Source of the DNA: Hydrogenophaga sp. NFH-34
GTDB lineage: Bacteria; Pseudomonadota; Gammaproteobacteria; Burkholderiales; Burkholderiaceae_C
Direction of reading: 5' to 3'
DNA: 33,205 bases
Assembly: GCF_021401345.1 (NCBI RefSeq)
Contig: NZ_JACBGE010000036.1
Location: 1 to 33,205 of the forward strand
Shown: piece by piece, positions 1 to 7,440 of the stretch
Layout of the letters: the number at the start of each line of letters is the position of its first letter
Position numbering within the stretch: position 1 is the first letter of the stretch
Made by a program: the position numbers and the translations under genes
The notes under the pieces: model-generated
Databases searched by the model: none
What the model saw: only the letters and a program-made list of their open reading frames with translations
What the model was told of the DNA's origin: nothing

Positions 1-448
1 CGTGCACCAGCGCGCCGCGCGTGCGCTGCAGTTGCGCCTTGAAGGCCCGCGCGCACAGCAGGTAGCCCGTCAGGTTCACCGACAGCACCGTGTTCCAGTC
101 CGCCACGCTCACGCTCTCCAGTGTCCCAGCCTTCAACAGGCCGGCGTTGTTGATCAGGGCCGAAACATCGCCCATCTCGGACTGCACTTTTTGGGCCGCC
201 TCCAGGGTCTGCGTTTCGCTCGAGATGTCGCACGCGATGGCCAGGATGCGTTGGCCTTGAAGACCCCATTCCTGCTGCAGGACATCGGCCTGGCGTCGTG
301 CGCCTTCGGCGTCGCGGTCGATCAGCGCGACATGGGCACCGGCTTCGAGCAGCTGCCGGGCAACAGCGGCGCCGATGCCGCTGGCCGCTCCGGTGACGGC
401 GCAGACGCGGCCCTTCAGGCCAAGCCAGTGGGGGGGTGTTGATGACAT
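1..448 (-). CDS. SDR-family NAD(P)-dependent oxidoreductase, N-terminal part (runs off left edge)
   Basis: A minus-strand frame starting with ATG at 448 stays open to base 1 (149 codons). The translation begins MSSTPPHWLGLKGRVCAVTG. It carries the cofactor motif TGAASGIG (about residues 19-26), an Asp at the end of the second strand (ALIDRD), the NNAG motif (about 99-102), and a helix resembling the SDR region before the catalytic Ser. The catalytic Ser and YxxxK motif would lie outside the window. AGGAGA sits 5-10 bases before the ATG. Family knowledge: classical SDRs oxidise or reduce alcohols and ketones with NAD(P). The acidic residue after the second strand suggests NAD rather than NADP. 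It is divergent from the AraC-type regulator at 535, which probably controls it. An alicyclic-alcohol dehydrogenase role is inference from the neighbourhood. Confidence 0.9.
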   Translation of the reverse strand, partial: MSSTPPHWLGLKGRVCAVTGAASGIGAAVARQLLEAGAHVALIDRDAEGARRQADVLQQEWGLQGQRILAIACDISSETQTLEAAQKVQSEMGDVSALINNAGLLKAGTLESVSVADWNTVLSVNLTGYLLCARAFKAQLQRTRGALVH

Positions 449-534
449 ACCTGTCTCCTGATTGGAATGCGGTTCATTGTTCGGTCCGCGCCGTTTTTCT
501 GGTTTGACGATCTCGGCCACCAACAGGACAATTC

Positions 535-1470
535 ATGCATCAACCGGATCTGCTCATGGCCACCCGCATTCCCAACTACGCGCTCTACGGCGACCAGGAC
601 GCACCGGCCTGGTCCAACTCGTTCAACTTCGAGTGGATCCCGCAGCGATCGGCCCCCTACCAGTGGGAAATCCAGGTTCACCGCCACGACGCTTTTGTGC
701 AGTTGCTGCTGCTGACCGCCGGGTCGAGCGAGGTCCGCATGAACGGTGCGCGCATTCCCGCGCGCGCGCCCTGCCTGATCATGGTGCCGGCCGGGGCCGC
801 GCACGGGTTTCACTTCTCGCCGGATGTGGACGGCCCCGTGGTCACCGCGACGCAGAAGGTGCTGGAGTCGCTGTCGGCGATCCTGATGCCGGACTTGGTC
901 GACACGATCCGCACCCCGCGCGTGATCGCCCTGTCGGAAGACCCGGGCGCGCAGGCCTCGCTGATGCCGCTGTTTCTCGCGATCGAGCACGAATCGCGCA
1001 CGCACAACACGGGACAGACCGCCGCGGGCATGGCCCTGCTGACCGCCCTGCTGGTGCAGGTGGCGCGGCTGGCAGGTACCGGCGCTTCCACCGGGATTGC
1101 GGGGCCCACCACGGGCTCGCGCAAGCAACGGCAGATCCAGCAGTTCCGGGCCCTGCTGGACCGCGACTTCCGGCACCACCGCCCCGTGCAGGGTTATGCC
1201 GACGCGCTGGGCCTGACGGCCGGCCAGCTCTCGCGCATCTGCCGCGAAGTGCTGGGCATGTCGGCACTGGACGTCATCAACGCCCGGCTGGTGCACGAAG
1301 CCCAGCGCGAACTGGTCTACACGGTGAGCAGCGTCAAACAGCTGGCAGCCGAACTCGGCTTCGAGGACGACGCCTACTTCAGCCGCTTCTTCAAACGCCA
1401 CACCGGCCTGAGCCCGCGCGAGTTCCGCGCCCAGGCGCTGGCGCAGCTCGCCAACCCCTCGACCGCCTGA
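535..1470 (+). CDS. AraC-family transcriptional regulator (PobR/HpaA-like)
   Basis: 311 aa. The N-terminal part (about residues 10-110) is a cupin-like effector domain, with IPNYALYGD near the start and a conserved-looking HRHDAFVQLLLL stretch. The C-terminal part (about 205-305) has two helix-turn-helix units: YADALGLTAGQLSRICRE, and VKQLAAELGFEDDAYFSRFF followed by KRHTGLSPREFR, the AraC/XylS signature. I chose the ATG at 535 because AGGA lies 7 bases upstream; the in-frame ATG at 556 has a poorer site. The IPxYxLYG start is typical of AraC proteins that regulate 4-hydroxybenzoate or 4-hydroxyphenylacetate genes, so an aromatic or alicyclic acid effector is likely but not shown. The divergent SDR gene 86 bp away is the obvious target. 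It ends converging on tctA with a hairpin between. Confidence 0.93.
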   Translation: MHQPDLLMATRIPNYALYGDQDAPAWSNSFNFEWIPQRSAPYQWEIQVHRHDAFVQLLLLTAGSSEVRMNGARIPARAPCLIMVPAGAAHGFHFSPDVDGPVVTATQKVLESLSAILMPDLVDTIRTPRVIALSEDPGAQASLMPLFLAIEHESRTHNTGQTAAGMALLTALLVQVARLAGTGASTGIAGPTTGSRKQRQIQQFRALLDRDFRHHRPVQGYADALGLTAGQLSRICREVLGMSALDVINARLVHEAQRELVYTVSSVKQLAAELGFEDDAYFSRFFKRHTGLSPREFRAQALAQLANPSTA

Positions 1471-1478
1471 CAGCCCGT

Positions 1479-1501
1479 CCCCGGGCACCACAGGCCCGGG
1501 G
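1479..1501. terminator. GC-rich hairpin between convergent araC-type gene and tctA
   Basis: CCCCGGGC (1479-1486) and GCCCGGGG (1494-1501) form a perfect 8-bp stem with a 7-base loop. It starts 8 bases after the regulator's stop codon and lies before the end of tctA on the other strand. Only a weak T run (TCTTC) follows, so its terminator role, possibly in both directions, is inferred from position. Confidence 0.55.
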
Positions 1502-1529
1502 GTCTTCAAGCTGCGCAACCGCACGAGAC

Positions 1530-3020
1530 TTACCGATTTCTCAGCCGCTTGTACCAACCGGTCTGGCTGACCACCGTGAACACCAGGGCGGCCAGCAGGA
1601 TGGCCGACAGCGGCGTGGTGAAGAACTCGGTCACGAACAGGCCGACGTCTTCGCCGGTGGACAGCATGGCCTGCCGGTAGCTGCGGTCCATGATGGGGCC
1701 GAGGATCATGCCCAGGATCACCGGCCCGACCTGGAAGCCGTACATCTTGAGCAGGTAGCCCAGCAGGCCGAAGCCCAGCATCCAGTACACGTCGACCGGG
1801 TTGTTGTTGATGGCGTAGGCCCCCACCGCCGACAGCACCAGGATCAGCGGCAGCAGGATGGGCTTGGGCGTCTCGACGATCTTGGCGAAGATCTTGATGC
1901 CGGTCAGGCCAAAGATCAGCAGGAAGATGTTGGCCAGGCACAGCGAGCCCACCACGAACCAGAACAGGTGCGGGGTCTCGATCATCAGCATCGGTCCCGG
2001 CTTCAGGCCGTGGATGTAGAGCGCACCGATGATCACGGCGGTGACCGCGTCCCCTGGAATGCCCAGGGTCAGCATGGGCACGTAGGCGCCGCCGACGGCG
2101 GCGTTGTTGGCCGACTCGGGCGCCACCAGGCCTTCGTAAGCGCCCTCGCCAAACGGGCGCGACGGGTTTTTCACCGAGCGCTTGGCGTGGTCGTAGGCCA
2201 TGAGCGCGGCGATGTCACCACCGGCACCGGGCAGCGCGCCCACCACCACCCCGATGGTCGAGGTGCGCGTGGCCAGACCCAGGTGCTTGCGCACCAGGCC
2301 CCACGGCGGAATGATCTTGCTGACGTTCTGCTTGATGGCCTTGATCTTGAGGTCGTGGATCTGCGCGATCACCTCGGCCACGCCGAAGAAGCCGATCATG
2401 GCGGCGATGTAGGAGATGCCTGCCGAGAGCTGCAGGCTGCCGAAGGTCAGGCGCTGTTCCCCCGTCATTGGGTCGAGACCGACACAGGCGATCAGCGCGC
2501 CCAGGGCGCCGGAGAAGATGCCCTTGGAGAGCGATTCGCCCGACAGGCTGCCCACCAGCAGGATGCCCCAAAGCGCCAGCAACAGGTATTCGCGCGGGCC
2601 GAATTTCAGCGCCAGGCTGGAGACCGCCGGGGCGGCCACGGCCAGCGCCAGGATGCCGATGAAACCGCCGTAGACTGAAATCACCGTGGTCAGGCCGATG
2701 GCCTGGCCGGCTTCACCGCGCTTGGCGAGGGGGTAGCCGTCCAGGCCCGTGGCGATGGCCGAGGGCGCGCCGGGGATGTTCAGCAGGATGGCGGTGCGCG
2801 AGCCTCCGTAGACACCACCGAGGTAGATGCCGGAGATCAGCGCCAGGGCTTCGTTGACGTCCCACTTGAAGGTGAACGAGATCAGGATCGACACCGCCAT
2901 CGTGACCGACAGGCCCGGGATGGCGCCGATGTAGATGCCGGCGAAAGTGCCCAGCGCTGTCAGCGCGAGCATCCTGATGTCCAGCCAGGACATCAGAAAG
3001 TAACCCAGGGCTTCCATCAT
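1530..3020 (-). CDS. tctA: Tripartite tricarboxylate transporter, large membrane subunit TctA
   Basis: 496 aa, close to the usual 500 aa for TctA. It is very hydrophobic, with about 11-12 predicted membrane segments. It contains the family's GxxxGxxxGxxPGL-type stretch (GTFAGIYIGAIPGLSVTM, about residues 23-40), GGSRTAILLNIPGAPSAIAT, and the second half repeat GALPGAGGDIAALMAYDHAK (about 260-280). In this family TctA is the ion-coupled permease that takes a carboxylate from the periplasmic protein TctC. The ATG at 3020 overlaps the tctB stop as ATGA, indicating translational coupling; a second ATG follows directly. The transported substrate cannot be read from sequence. The neighbours suggest an alicyclic or aromatic carboxylate rather than citrate. 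Confidence 0.96.
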   Translation of the reverse strand: MMEALGYFLMSWLDIRMLALTALGTFAGIYIGAIPGLSVTMAVSILISFTFKWDVNEALALISGIYLGGVYGGSRTAILLNIPGAPSAIATGLDGYPLAKRGEAGQAIGLTTVISVYGGFIGILALAVAAPAVSSLALKFGPREYLLLALWGILLVGSLSGESLSKGIFSGALGALIACVGLDPMTGEQRLTFGSLQLSAGISYIAAMIGFFGVAEVIAQIHDLKIKAIKQNVSKIIPPWGLVRKHLGLATRTSTIGVVVGALPGAGGDIAALMAYDHAKRSVKNPSRPFGEGAYEGLVAPESANNAAVGGAYVPMLTLGIPGDAVTAVIIGALYIHGLKPGPMLMIETPHLFWFVVGSLCLANIFLLIFGLTGIKIFAKIVETPKPILLPLILVLSAVGAYAINNNPVDVYWMLGFGLLGYLLKMYGFQVGPVILGMILGPIMDRSYRQAMLSTGEDVGLFVTEFFTTPLSAILLAALVFTVVSQTGWYKRLRNR

Positions 3021-3526
3021 TTGAGCAACTCCGGCAGGTAGGGGCCGACCAGGCTGCCCGCGGGCAACACGACCGAGAAGGCGGTGCGGAACACCACGAA
3101 GATCACCGCCAGCGTCACCAGGCTCACCAGGAAATTCAGGCCGATGCGGCGACTGCCCAGCACGGGCATCGAGATCACGAGGAACAGGTAGGAGGCCACC
3201 AGGAAGCCCAGCACCTCCAGCAGCAGCATGTAGGCCACGATGAGGCCGGTGAACAGCACCAGTTGCAGCGGGAACAGCTTGCGCACCAGTTGCTGCACCC
3301 AGCCTTCGCCGTCATCGAGCACCAGGCGGGCCCGGGCGGTTTTGACCAGGCTCATCAGTCCGGTGACCAGCATGGCCGCCGCGCACAGCATGGGAAACAC
3401 GCCGGGTGAGGTGATGGATGTGAACTGTGAAATGCTGTAGGAAGCCCAGAGCATGAACGCGCTGAAAAGCACGACCAGGGCCATGAAGGTCAGCTCACCG
3501 GGCAGCCGCGGATGGCTGGTGTGCAT
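3017..3526 (-). CDS. tctB: Tripartite tricarboxylate transporter, small membrane subunit TctB
   Basis: 169 aa with four to five hydrophobic segments (about residues 12-32, 43-62, 88-108, 108-126, 132-155), the size and layout of TctB proteins. AGGAGA lies shortly before the ATG at 3526. The stop overlaps the tctA start by four bases. TctB is the poorly conserved small membrane partner of TctA. Identification rests on topology, length and its position between tctC and tctA. A strong hairpin separates it from the upstream tctC. Confidence 0.93.
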   Translation of the reverse strand: MHTSHPRLPGELTFMALVVLFSAFMLWASYSISQFTSITSPGVFPMLCAAAMLVTGLMSLVKTARARLVLDDGEGWVQQLVRKLFPLQLVLFTGLIVAYMLLLEVLGFLVASYLFLVISMPVLGSRRIGLNFLVSLVTLAVIFVVFRTAFSVVLPAGSLVGPYLPELLK

Positions 3527-3562
3527 GGTGTTCTCCTCGTTGTGGTGATCAAAGGGTGCCCA

Positions 3563-3598
3563 AGGCGGTCCGGGCGAACCCTTCGCCCCGGACCGCCT
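3563..3598 (-). promoter_or_regulatory. Intercistronic hairpin between tctC and tctB
   Basis: AGGCGGTCCGGGCGAA (3563-3578) pairs with TTCGCCCCGGACCGCCT (3582-3598): 16 paired positions, one bulged base, a 3-base loop. No T run follows on the minus strand. In transport operons a hairpin just after the binding-protein gene often stabilises that message or limits read-through, so that the binding protein exceeds the membrane parts. That role is inferred here. Confidence 0.6.
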
Positions 3599-3613
3599 GA
3601 ACCCGCTGCCGCG

Positions 3614-4627
3614 TCAGGGCTTGGCAATGCCCAGCGTGGCGGGGTCCTTCTTGGCCGCGCCGGCACCCTGGTAGAGCCACGCCGTGGTGGACTGGAACTT
3701 CTTGATGAAGGCCTCGGCCTCGGCACCGCTGATGTTCAGCATGGTGGTGCCCCGGCCTTCCATCATGCTGCGGTACTGCGGGTTCTCGCCCGCCTTCTTG
3801 AACGCGGCGATCAGCTTGGCCTTGACCGGCTCGGGCGTTTCCTTGCGCACGAACACGCCGTACCAGGAGCCCCAGGGCAGGTACTTGGTGATGCCACGCA
3901 GCGACGGCGCGTCGGTCATGGGCGCAATGCCCTGGAAGGGCTTGTCGCTGAGCACGCCCAGCGCCTTGAGGCGGCCGGCCTTCACGTGTTCGATGGCGGA
4001 GCCGGAGGCGATGAAGCCGAAGTCCACGTGGCCACCTTGCAGGGCGGCGATGGCCGGACCGTCACCGTCGAACGGCACCTGGATGGTTTCGAACTTGGTC
4101 AGCGTGCTCATCATGGCGTTGATGGTGAAAGGCACGGTGCCCTGGCCCGCCAGGTACTGCTTGGCCTTCTTCGGGTTGGCCTGGACAAAGCTCAGCAGGT
4201 CCTGGGTGTTGGCCCAGGGCGCGTCCGGACGGGCCACCAGCAGGATGGTGTTGGCCACGGCAGCGATGTTGATGGGGGTGAACTTGTCGTAGTCGAAATC
4301 GGCCACGCCCATGACACGGAACAGCGACTGCGGCTCGGCCCCCATCAGGATGGTGTACCCGTCGGCTGGCTGCTGCAGCACGAAGTTGGCCCCGATGGCG
4401 CCCGAGGCACCCGGCTTGTTCTGCAGCACGATCTTGCGGCCCAGCGCCTCTTCGGCATAGGGCGCGTAACCGCGCATGGCCACGTCTGTGCCACCGCCGG
4501 CGCCCCACTGGATCACGGCGGTCACATCGCGCTCGGGGTAGTTCTGGGCCTGCGCCGGGGCGCTCAGACCGACCAGGGTGGCGGCGGCCAGTGCGGCGCC
4601 CAGGAATTGACGTTTGAACGGCTGCAT
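3614..4627 (-). CDS. tctC: TctC/Bug-family periplasmic solute-binding protein of the TTT system
   Basis: 337 aa from the ATG at 4627, which has AAGGAGA just upstream. A further upstream frame extension adds an Arg-rich stretch and is not needed. Residues 1-26 form a Sec signal peptide (MQPFKRQFLGAALAAATLVG, cleavage after APAQAQ). The mature protein begins NYPERDVTAVIQWGAGGGTD, the classic Bug-family start, followed by ENKPGA-like QNKPGASGAIGANFV (about 70-85). Bug proteins bind carboxylates such as citrate, aromatic acids or adipate in the periplasm through main-chain contacts and two waters, so sequence does not reveal the ligand. It heads tctCBA and may be co-transcribed with the flavoprotein and aroE-like genes upstream. 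A palindromic operator-like site lies between it and the flavoprotein. Confidence 0.95.
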   Translation of the reverse strand: MQPFKRQFLGAALAAATLVGLSAPAQAQNYPERDVTAVIQWGAGGGTDVAMRGYAPYAEEALGRKIVLQNKPGASGAIGANFVLQQPADGYTILMGAEPQSLFRVMGVADFDYDKFTPINIAAVANTILLVARPDAPWANTQDLLSFVQANPKKAKQYLAGQGTVPFTINAMMSTLTKFETIQVPFDGDGPAIAALQGGHVDFGFIASGSAIEHVKAGRLKALGVLSDKPFQGIAPMTDAPSLRGITKYLPWGSWYGVFVRKETPEPVKAKLIAAFKKAGENPQYRSMMEGRGTTMLNISGAEAEAFIKKFQSTTAWLYQGAGAAKKDPATLGIAKP

Positions 4628-4735
4628 CGGATGTCTCCTTCGAGTGGTGAGGGGTTTCAAGCCCTGAATGCCCGGGCTCAGGGGCTGGAATGTAGAACCG
4701 GGGTCTTGGTCCGGTCCATGGAAAACGGTTTGAAT

Positions 4736-4773
4736 TGATCGTCAATCAGACAAACCTGATCGAATATCGATCA
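4736..4773. promoter_or_regulatory. Operator-like palindrome plus third half-site upstream of tctC (21-bp spacing)
   Basis: CTGATCG (4756-4762) and CGATCAG (4768-4774) are perfect inverted arms 5 bases apart. A third half-site TGATCG (4736-4741) lies exactly 21 bp from TGATCG at 4757. The site begins just past the stop of the flavoprotein gene and about 110 bp before tctC. The design of palindrome plus direct repeat two helical turns away recurs at 21175-21221 and 32239-32276. PcaU/PobR-type IclR regulators use three half-sites in this way; assignment to such a regulator is inference. Confidence 0.6.
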
Positions 4774-4776
4774 GTT

Positions 4777-6516
4777 TTAGGGTTTCCCCGCAAGCCGGGT
4801 CCCCGCGTGCCGCGCCGCCAGCGACGCGAACACCAGCCCGGGGCCGATGGTGATGCCCGGCGCCGTGTAGACGCCGCCCATGATCGAGTGCATGTCGTTG
4901 CCCACGGCGTAGAGACCGGGGATGGCCTGGCCATCGGCGTCCAGCACGCGGGCATCGCCGTCGGCGGCAAAACCGGTGGCAGCCCCGATGTCGCCGGGGT
5001 AAAGCTTCACCGCGTAGTACGGGGCCGTGGTCAGCGGGCCGATGTTGGGGTTCTTCGTGCCGGCGGTGGCATCGCCGATGTTCTGCTGGTAGGCCGTCTC
5101 GCCGCGGTGGAAGCGCGGGTCGACACCCGACGCGGCGCAGCGGTTGATCTCGTCCACGCTGGCTTTCAGGCCCGCGGCATCGATGCCCAGCGCCTGCGCC
5201 AGCTCGTCCAGCGTGGCGCCCTGGATGAGGTAGCCATCGGCGAGGAAAGGTGCCAGATCCTTGGCACTGGCCCCGGGGCGCACCATGCCGATGCCGTACC
5301 GGTTCAGCGCGGTCGCGTCGCACACCAGATAGGCCGGGATGCTGGGCGAAACCTGGTTCGCCGCCTGCATCGCCAGACCGAACAGGTGGTAAGACGTGCT
5401 TTCGTTGACGAAACGCTGGCCCGCCTGGTTCACGGTCAGCATGCCGGGCTTGGCACGGTCCATCACGAAGTGCGGGAAGACGGCCGTGCTGCCGTCGGCG
5501 CGTTGGCGCAGCGACACGGGCGCCCAGAAGGCATTGCTCAGGGCGCCCTGGCCGTAGGCCGCGCCAACCGCCTGGGCCGGCGCGTGGGCCGTGCCGGTAT
5601 GGCCCGGTGCGGCGGGGCACCAGCCCATGTCGGCTCCGGGCAGCATGCGTGCGCGCAGCTCGGGATGGCGGTTGAAACCGCCCGAAGCCAGCACCACCCC
5701 GCCCTTCACCGCCACGGTGCGGCGGTCGGCGCCGGCCTGCAGGGTGAGCCCGGTCACGCCCTGGTCGCCGCGTTCGAAGGTTTCGACCGTGGTGTTGAGC
5801 AGCAGGGTCACACCCGACTGCTTCGAGAGCGAATACAGCAGGCGCGCGACGAGGGCATTGCCCATCACCAGCCGCGTGCCGCGCGGGTACGACAGGCGGT
5901 CCATGCCGTGGCGAACAATGATCTTCAGCGCATGCCGGAACGAGGCGAAGGACTTGCCCAGCGCCAGCAGGTGGTTGATGTCGGTGCGGTCGACCATCAT
6001 CCCGCCAAGCACGGTGAATTCGGGGATCGGCGGGCGCACCAGCTTGAACAGGTCACCGAGCAGGCGACCGTCGAAGGGCAGCGGTTCAAGCGCACGGCCA
6101 GCCAGGGTCGAGCCCCCCAGGTCGGAGATGTAGTCGGGGTGCTTGGGGTACGGCCGGAACTTCACCTCGGTCCGGGTTTCCAGGCAGCGCACCGCCTCGG
6201 CCCCATGGTCGAGAAAGGCCTGGCGCAAGGCCGCGGGCGTGCGGTCACCGATGGCGTTGGTCAGGTAGCGGGCAGCGTCGGCCAGCGTGTCGCTCGGGTT
6301 GACCTGGGCCGCGTGATGCGTGCCCGGCACCCAGGTGGTGCCGGCCGACAGCGCCGTGGTACCGCCCACATGCCCGGTGCGCTCGACCAGCAGCACTTTC
6401 CGGCCATCGAGCGCCGCAAACAGCGCCGCCGCCATGCCGGCGCCGCCGGCGCCGACCACGACCAGGTCCTGCGCCGAACCGGCCGGCAGCGCCTGAAGGG
6501 ATGAAATGACTTGCAT
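4777..6516 (-). CDS. FAD-dependent oxidoreductase, 3-ketosteroid-delta1-dehydrogenase-like (KstD1-like no. 1)
   Basis: 579 aa from the ATG at 6516, two bases after the aroE-like stop. The N-terminus has the FAD Rossmann motif DLVVVGAGGAGMAAALFAAL (about residues 17-36), then ERTGHVGGTTALSAG. The C-terminus has GLYAVGNDMHSIMGGVYTAPG followed by ITIGPGLVFASLAA. Tyr550 and Gly554 in YTAPG match the Tyr-x-x-x-Gly pair (Tyr487/Gly491 in Rhodococcus KstD1) that polarises the ketone of the substrate. The family (FAD_binding_2) introduces a C=C next to a ring ketone; fumarate-reductase-like members also exist. No steroid genes are nearby, so a smaller cyclic ketone acid is more likely. It is a paralogue of the protein at 9360. 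The substrate is unknown. Confidence 0.92.
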   Translation of the reverse strand: MQVISSLQALPAGSAQDLVVVGAGGAGMAAALFAALDGRKVLLVERTGHVGGTTALSAGTTWVPGTHHAAQVNPSDTLADAARYLTNAIGDRTPAALRQAFLDHGAEAVRCLETRTEVKFRPYPKHPDYISDLGGSTLAGRALEPLPFDGRLLGDLFKLVRPPIPEFTVLGGMMVDRTDINHLLALGKSFASFRHALKIIVRHGMDRLSYPRGTRLVMGNALVARLLYSLSKQSGVTLLLNTTVETFERGDQGVTGLTLQAGADRRTVAVKGGVVLASGGFNRHPELRARMLPGADMGWCPAAPGHTGTAHAPAQAVGAAYGQGALSNAFWAPVSLRQRADGSTAVFPHFVMDRAKPGMLTVNQAGQRFVNESTSYHLFGLAMQAANQVSPSIPAYLVCDATALNRYGIGMVRPGASAKDLAPFLADGYLIQGATLDELAQALGIDAAGLKASVDEINRCAASGVDPRFHRGETAYQQNIGDATAGTKNPNIGPLTTAPYYAVKLYPGDIGAATGFAADGDARVLDADGQAIPGLYAVGNDMHSIMGGVYTAPGITIGPGLVFASLAARHAGTRLAGKP

Positions 6517-6518
6517 GG

Positions 6519-7313
6519 TCAGGCCCCCAGCAGGAAAGCGACCATGAGATCGCGCACACGGGCAAACATGTCGGCACCGGTCATGGTGGCGCAACCCTTT
6601 TCGCGCGCGGCGGCGATGAAGCGGGTGACCGCCGGCGCGGTGATGACGCAGCCGCAGAACATGGCAGGCGTCAGCTTCGCCACATCCAGCGGGTAGGGGT
6701 CGCCGGCTTTCATGCCCACCGGGGTGGCGTTGAGCACCAGATCAAACCCGGTCGGGTCGGCGCTGCCGTGGCCCACCGGGCACCGGCCCAGGCCGGCCAG
6801 GCGATCCACCAGCGAACCACGGCGCTGGTCATCGGGGTCGTGAATGGCCAACTGACTCACACCGGCCATCACCAGCGCGTGGGCGATGGCCGATCCGGCG
6901 CCGCCGGCGCCGACCAGCAGGGCCTTCTTGCCCGCGGGCTCGCACCCCTTTTCCTGCATGGCGGTGACGAAACCCAGGCCATCGAACATGTCGCCGTGCC
7001 ACGTCCCGTCGGCGTTGCGGCGCATGGTGTTGACCGTGTGCAGGAAGGCGGCGCGCTCGGAGGTCGTCGCGCACAGGTCGGTGCAGGCGAATTTGTGCGG
7101 CACCGTCACGATGATGCCGTCCACGTTCTGGGCCAGCGAAGCGCCGCGCACCCAGTCGGCCAGATGGGCCGGCGACACGTGGGCCGGCACGCAGACCGCA
7201 TCGCGGCCATGGTCGGCAAACGCCTGGCTCACGCCCGCAGGGGATTTCACCTGGGCAATGGGGTCGCCCACGATGTAGTGCAGGCGCGTGGCGCCGCTGA
7301 GGTTCTGTGTCAT
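6519..7313 (-). CDS. AroE-like (shikimate/quinate dehydrogenase family) oxidoreductase no. 1
   Basis: 264 aa from the ATG at 7313. The N-terminal substrate domain has GDPIAQVKSP (residues 16-25), VTVPHK with the catalytic-type Lys74, and Asn95 in HTVNT. The C-terminal Rossmann domain has LLVGAGGAGSA (about 132-142) and NATPVGM. Compared with canonical AroE, the first Ser of the SxS shikimate-carboxylate motif is Val22, and GDNTDG is changed to GDMFDG (107-112), though the catalytic-type Asp111 stays. This argues for a hydroxy-ring acid other than shikimate. A TTGAAC-17-TATGAT promoter lies just upstream (7356-7384). It is the first gene of the leftward set, almost touching the flavoprotein, so dehydrogenation then desaturation is a plausible sequence. 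Confidence 0.9.
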   Translation of the reverse strand: MTQNLSGATRLHYIVGDPIAQVKSPAGVSQAFADHGRDAVCVPAHVSPAHLADWVRGASLAQNVDGIIVTVPHKFACTDLCATTSERAAFLHTVNTMRRNADGTWHGDMFDGLGFVTAMQEKGCEPAGKKALLVGAGGAGSAIAHALVMAGVSQLAIHDPDDQRRGSLVDRLAGLGRCPVGHGSADPTGFDLVLNATPVGMKAGDPYPLDVAKLTPAMFCGCVITAPAVTRFIAAAREKGCATMTGADMFARVRDLMVAFLLGA

Positions 7314-7355
7314 GTGTCTCGCTCGGATCTGCAAGGGATCGGGTGGTTGATCTGG

Positions 7356-7384
7356 ATCATATGCAAAAGTGGAATTGTGTTCAA
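7356..7384 (-). promoter_or_regulatory. Sigma70-type promoter for the aroE-like gene
   Basis: On the minus strand TTGAAC (7384-7379) and TATGAT (7361-7356) are separated by exactly 17 bases. Transcription would start near 7349, leaving a 5' leader of about 36 bases before the ATG at 7313. It stands back to back with the promoter of the rightward MocA-type gene. Confidence 0.7.
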
Positions 7385-7387
7385 GTA

Positions 7388-7416
7388 TTGAATGTTGTTC
7401 TTTTTTTGACTAAACT
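7388..7416 (+). promoter_or_regulatory. Sigma70-type promoter for the Gfo/Idh/MocA gene
   Basis: TTGAAT (7388-7393) and TAAACT (7411-7416) are 17 bases apart; the start would be near 7423, 18 bases before the ATG. Its -35 box is only three bases from the -35 box of the opposing promoter. A direct repeat, GAATTGTGTTC (7372-7382) and GAATGTTGTTC (7390-7400), with 18-bp period covers both -35 boxes and could be a regulator site. Confidence 0.7.
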
Positions 7417-7440
7417 TGGTGCCGGAGACAACACACGACC

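Noticed and set aside
462..2678. Long plus-strand open frame across the AraC-type gene and tctA
   Set aside because: It crosses two real genes on opposite strands and a terminator-like hairpin; composition is that of a frame shadow.
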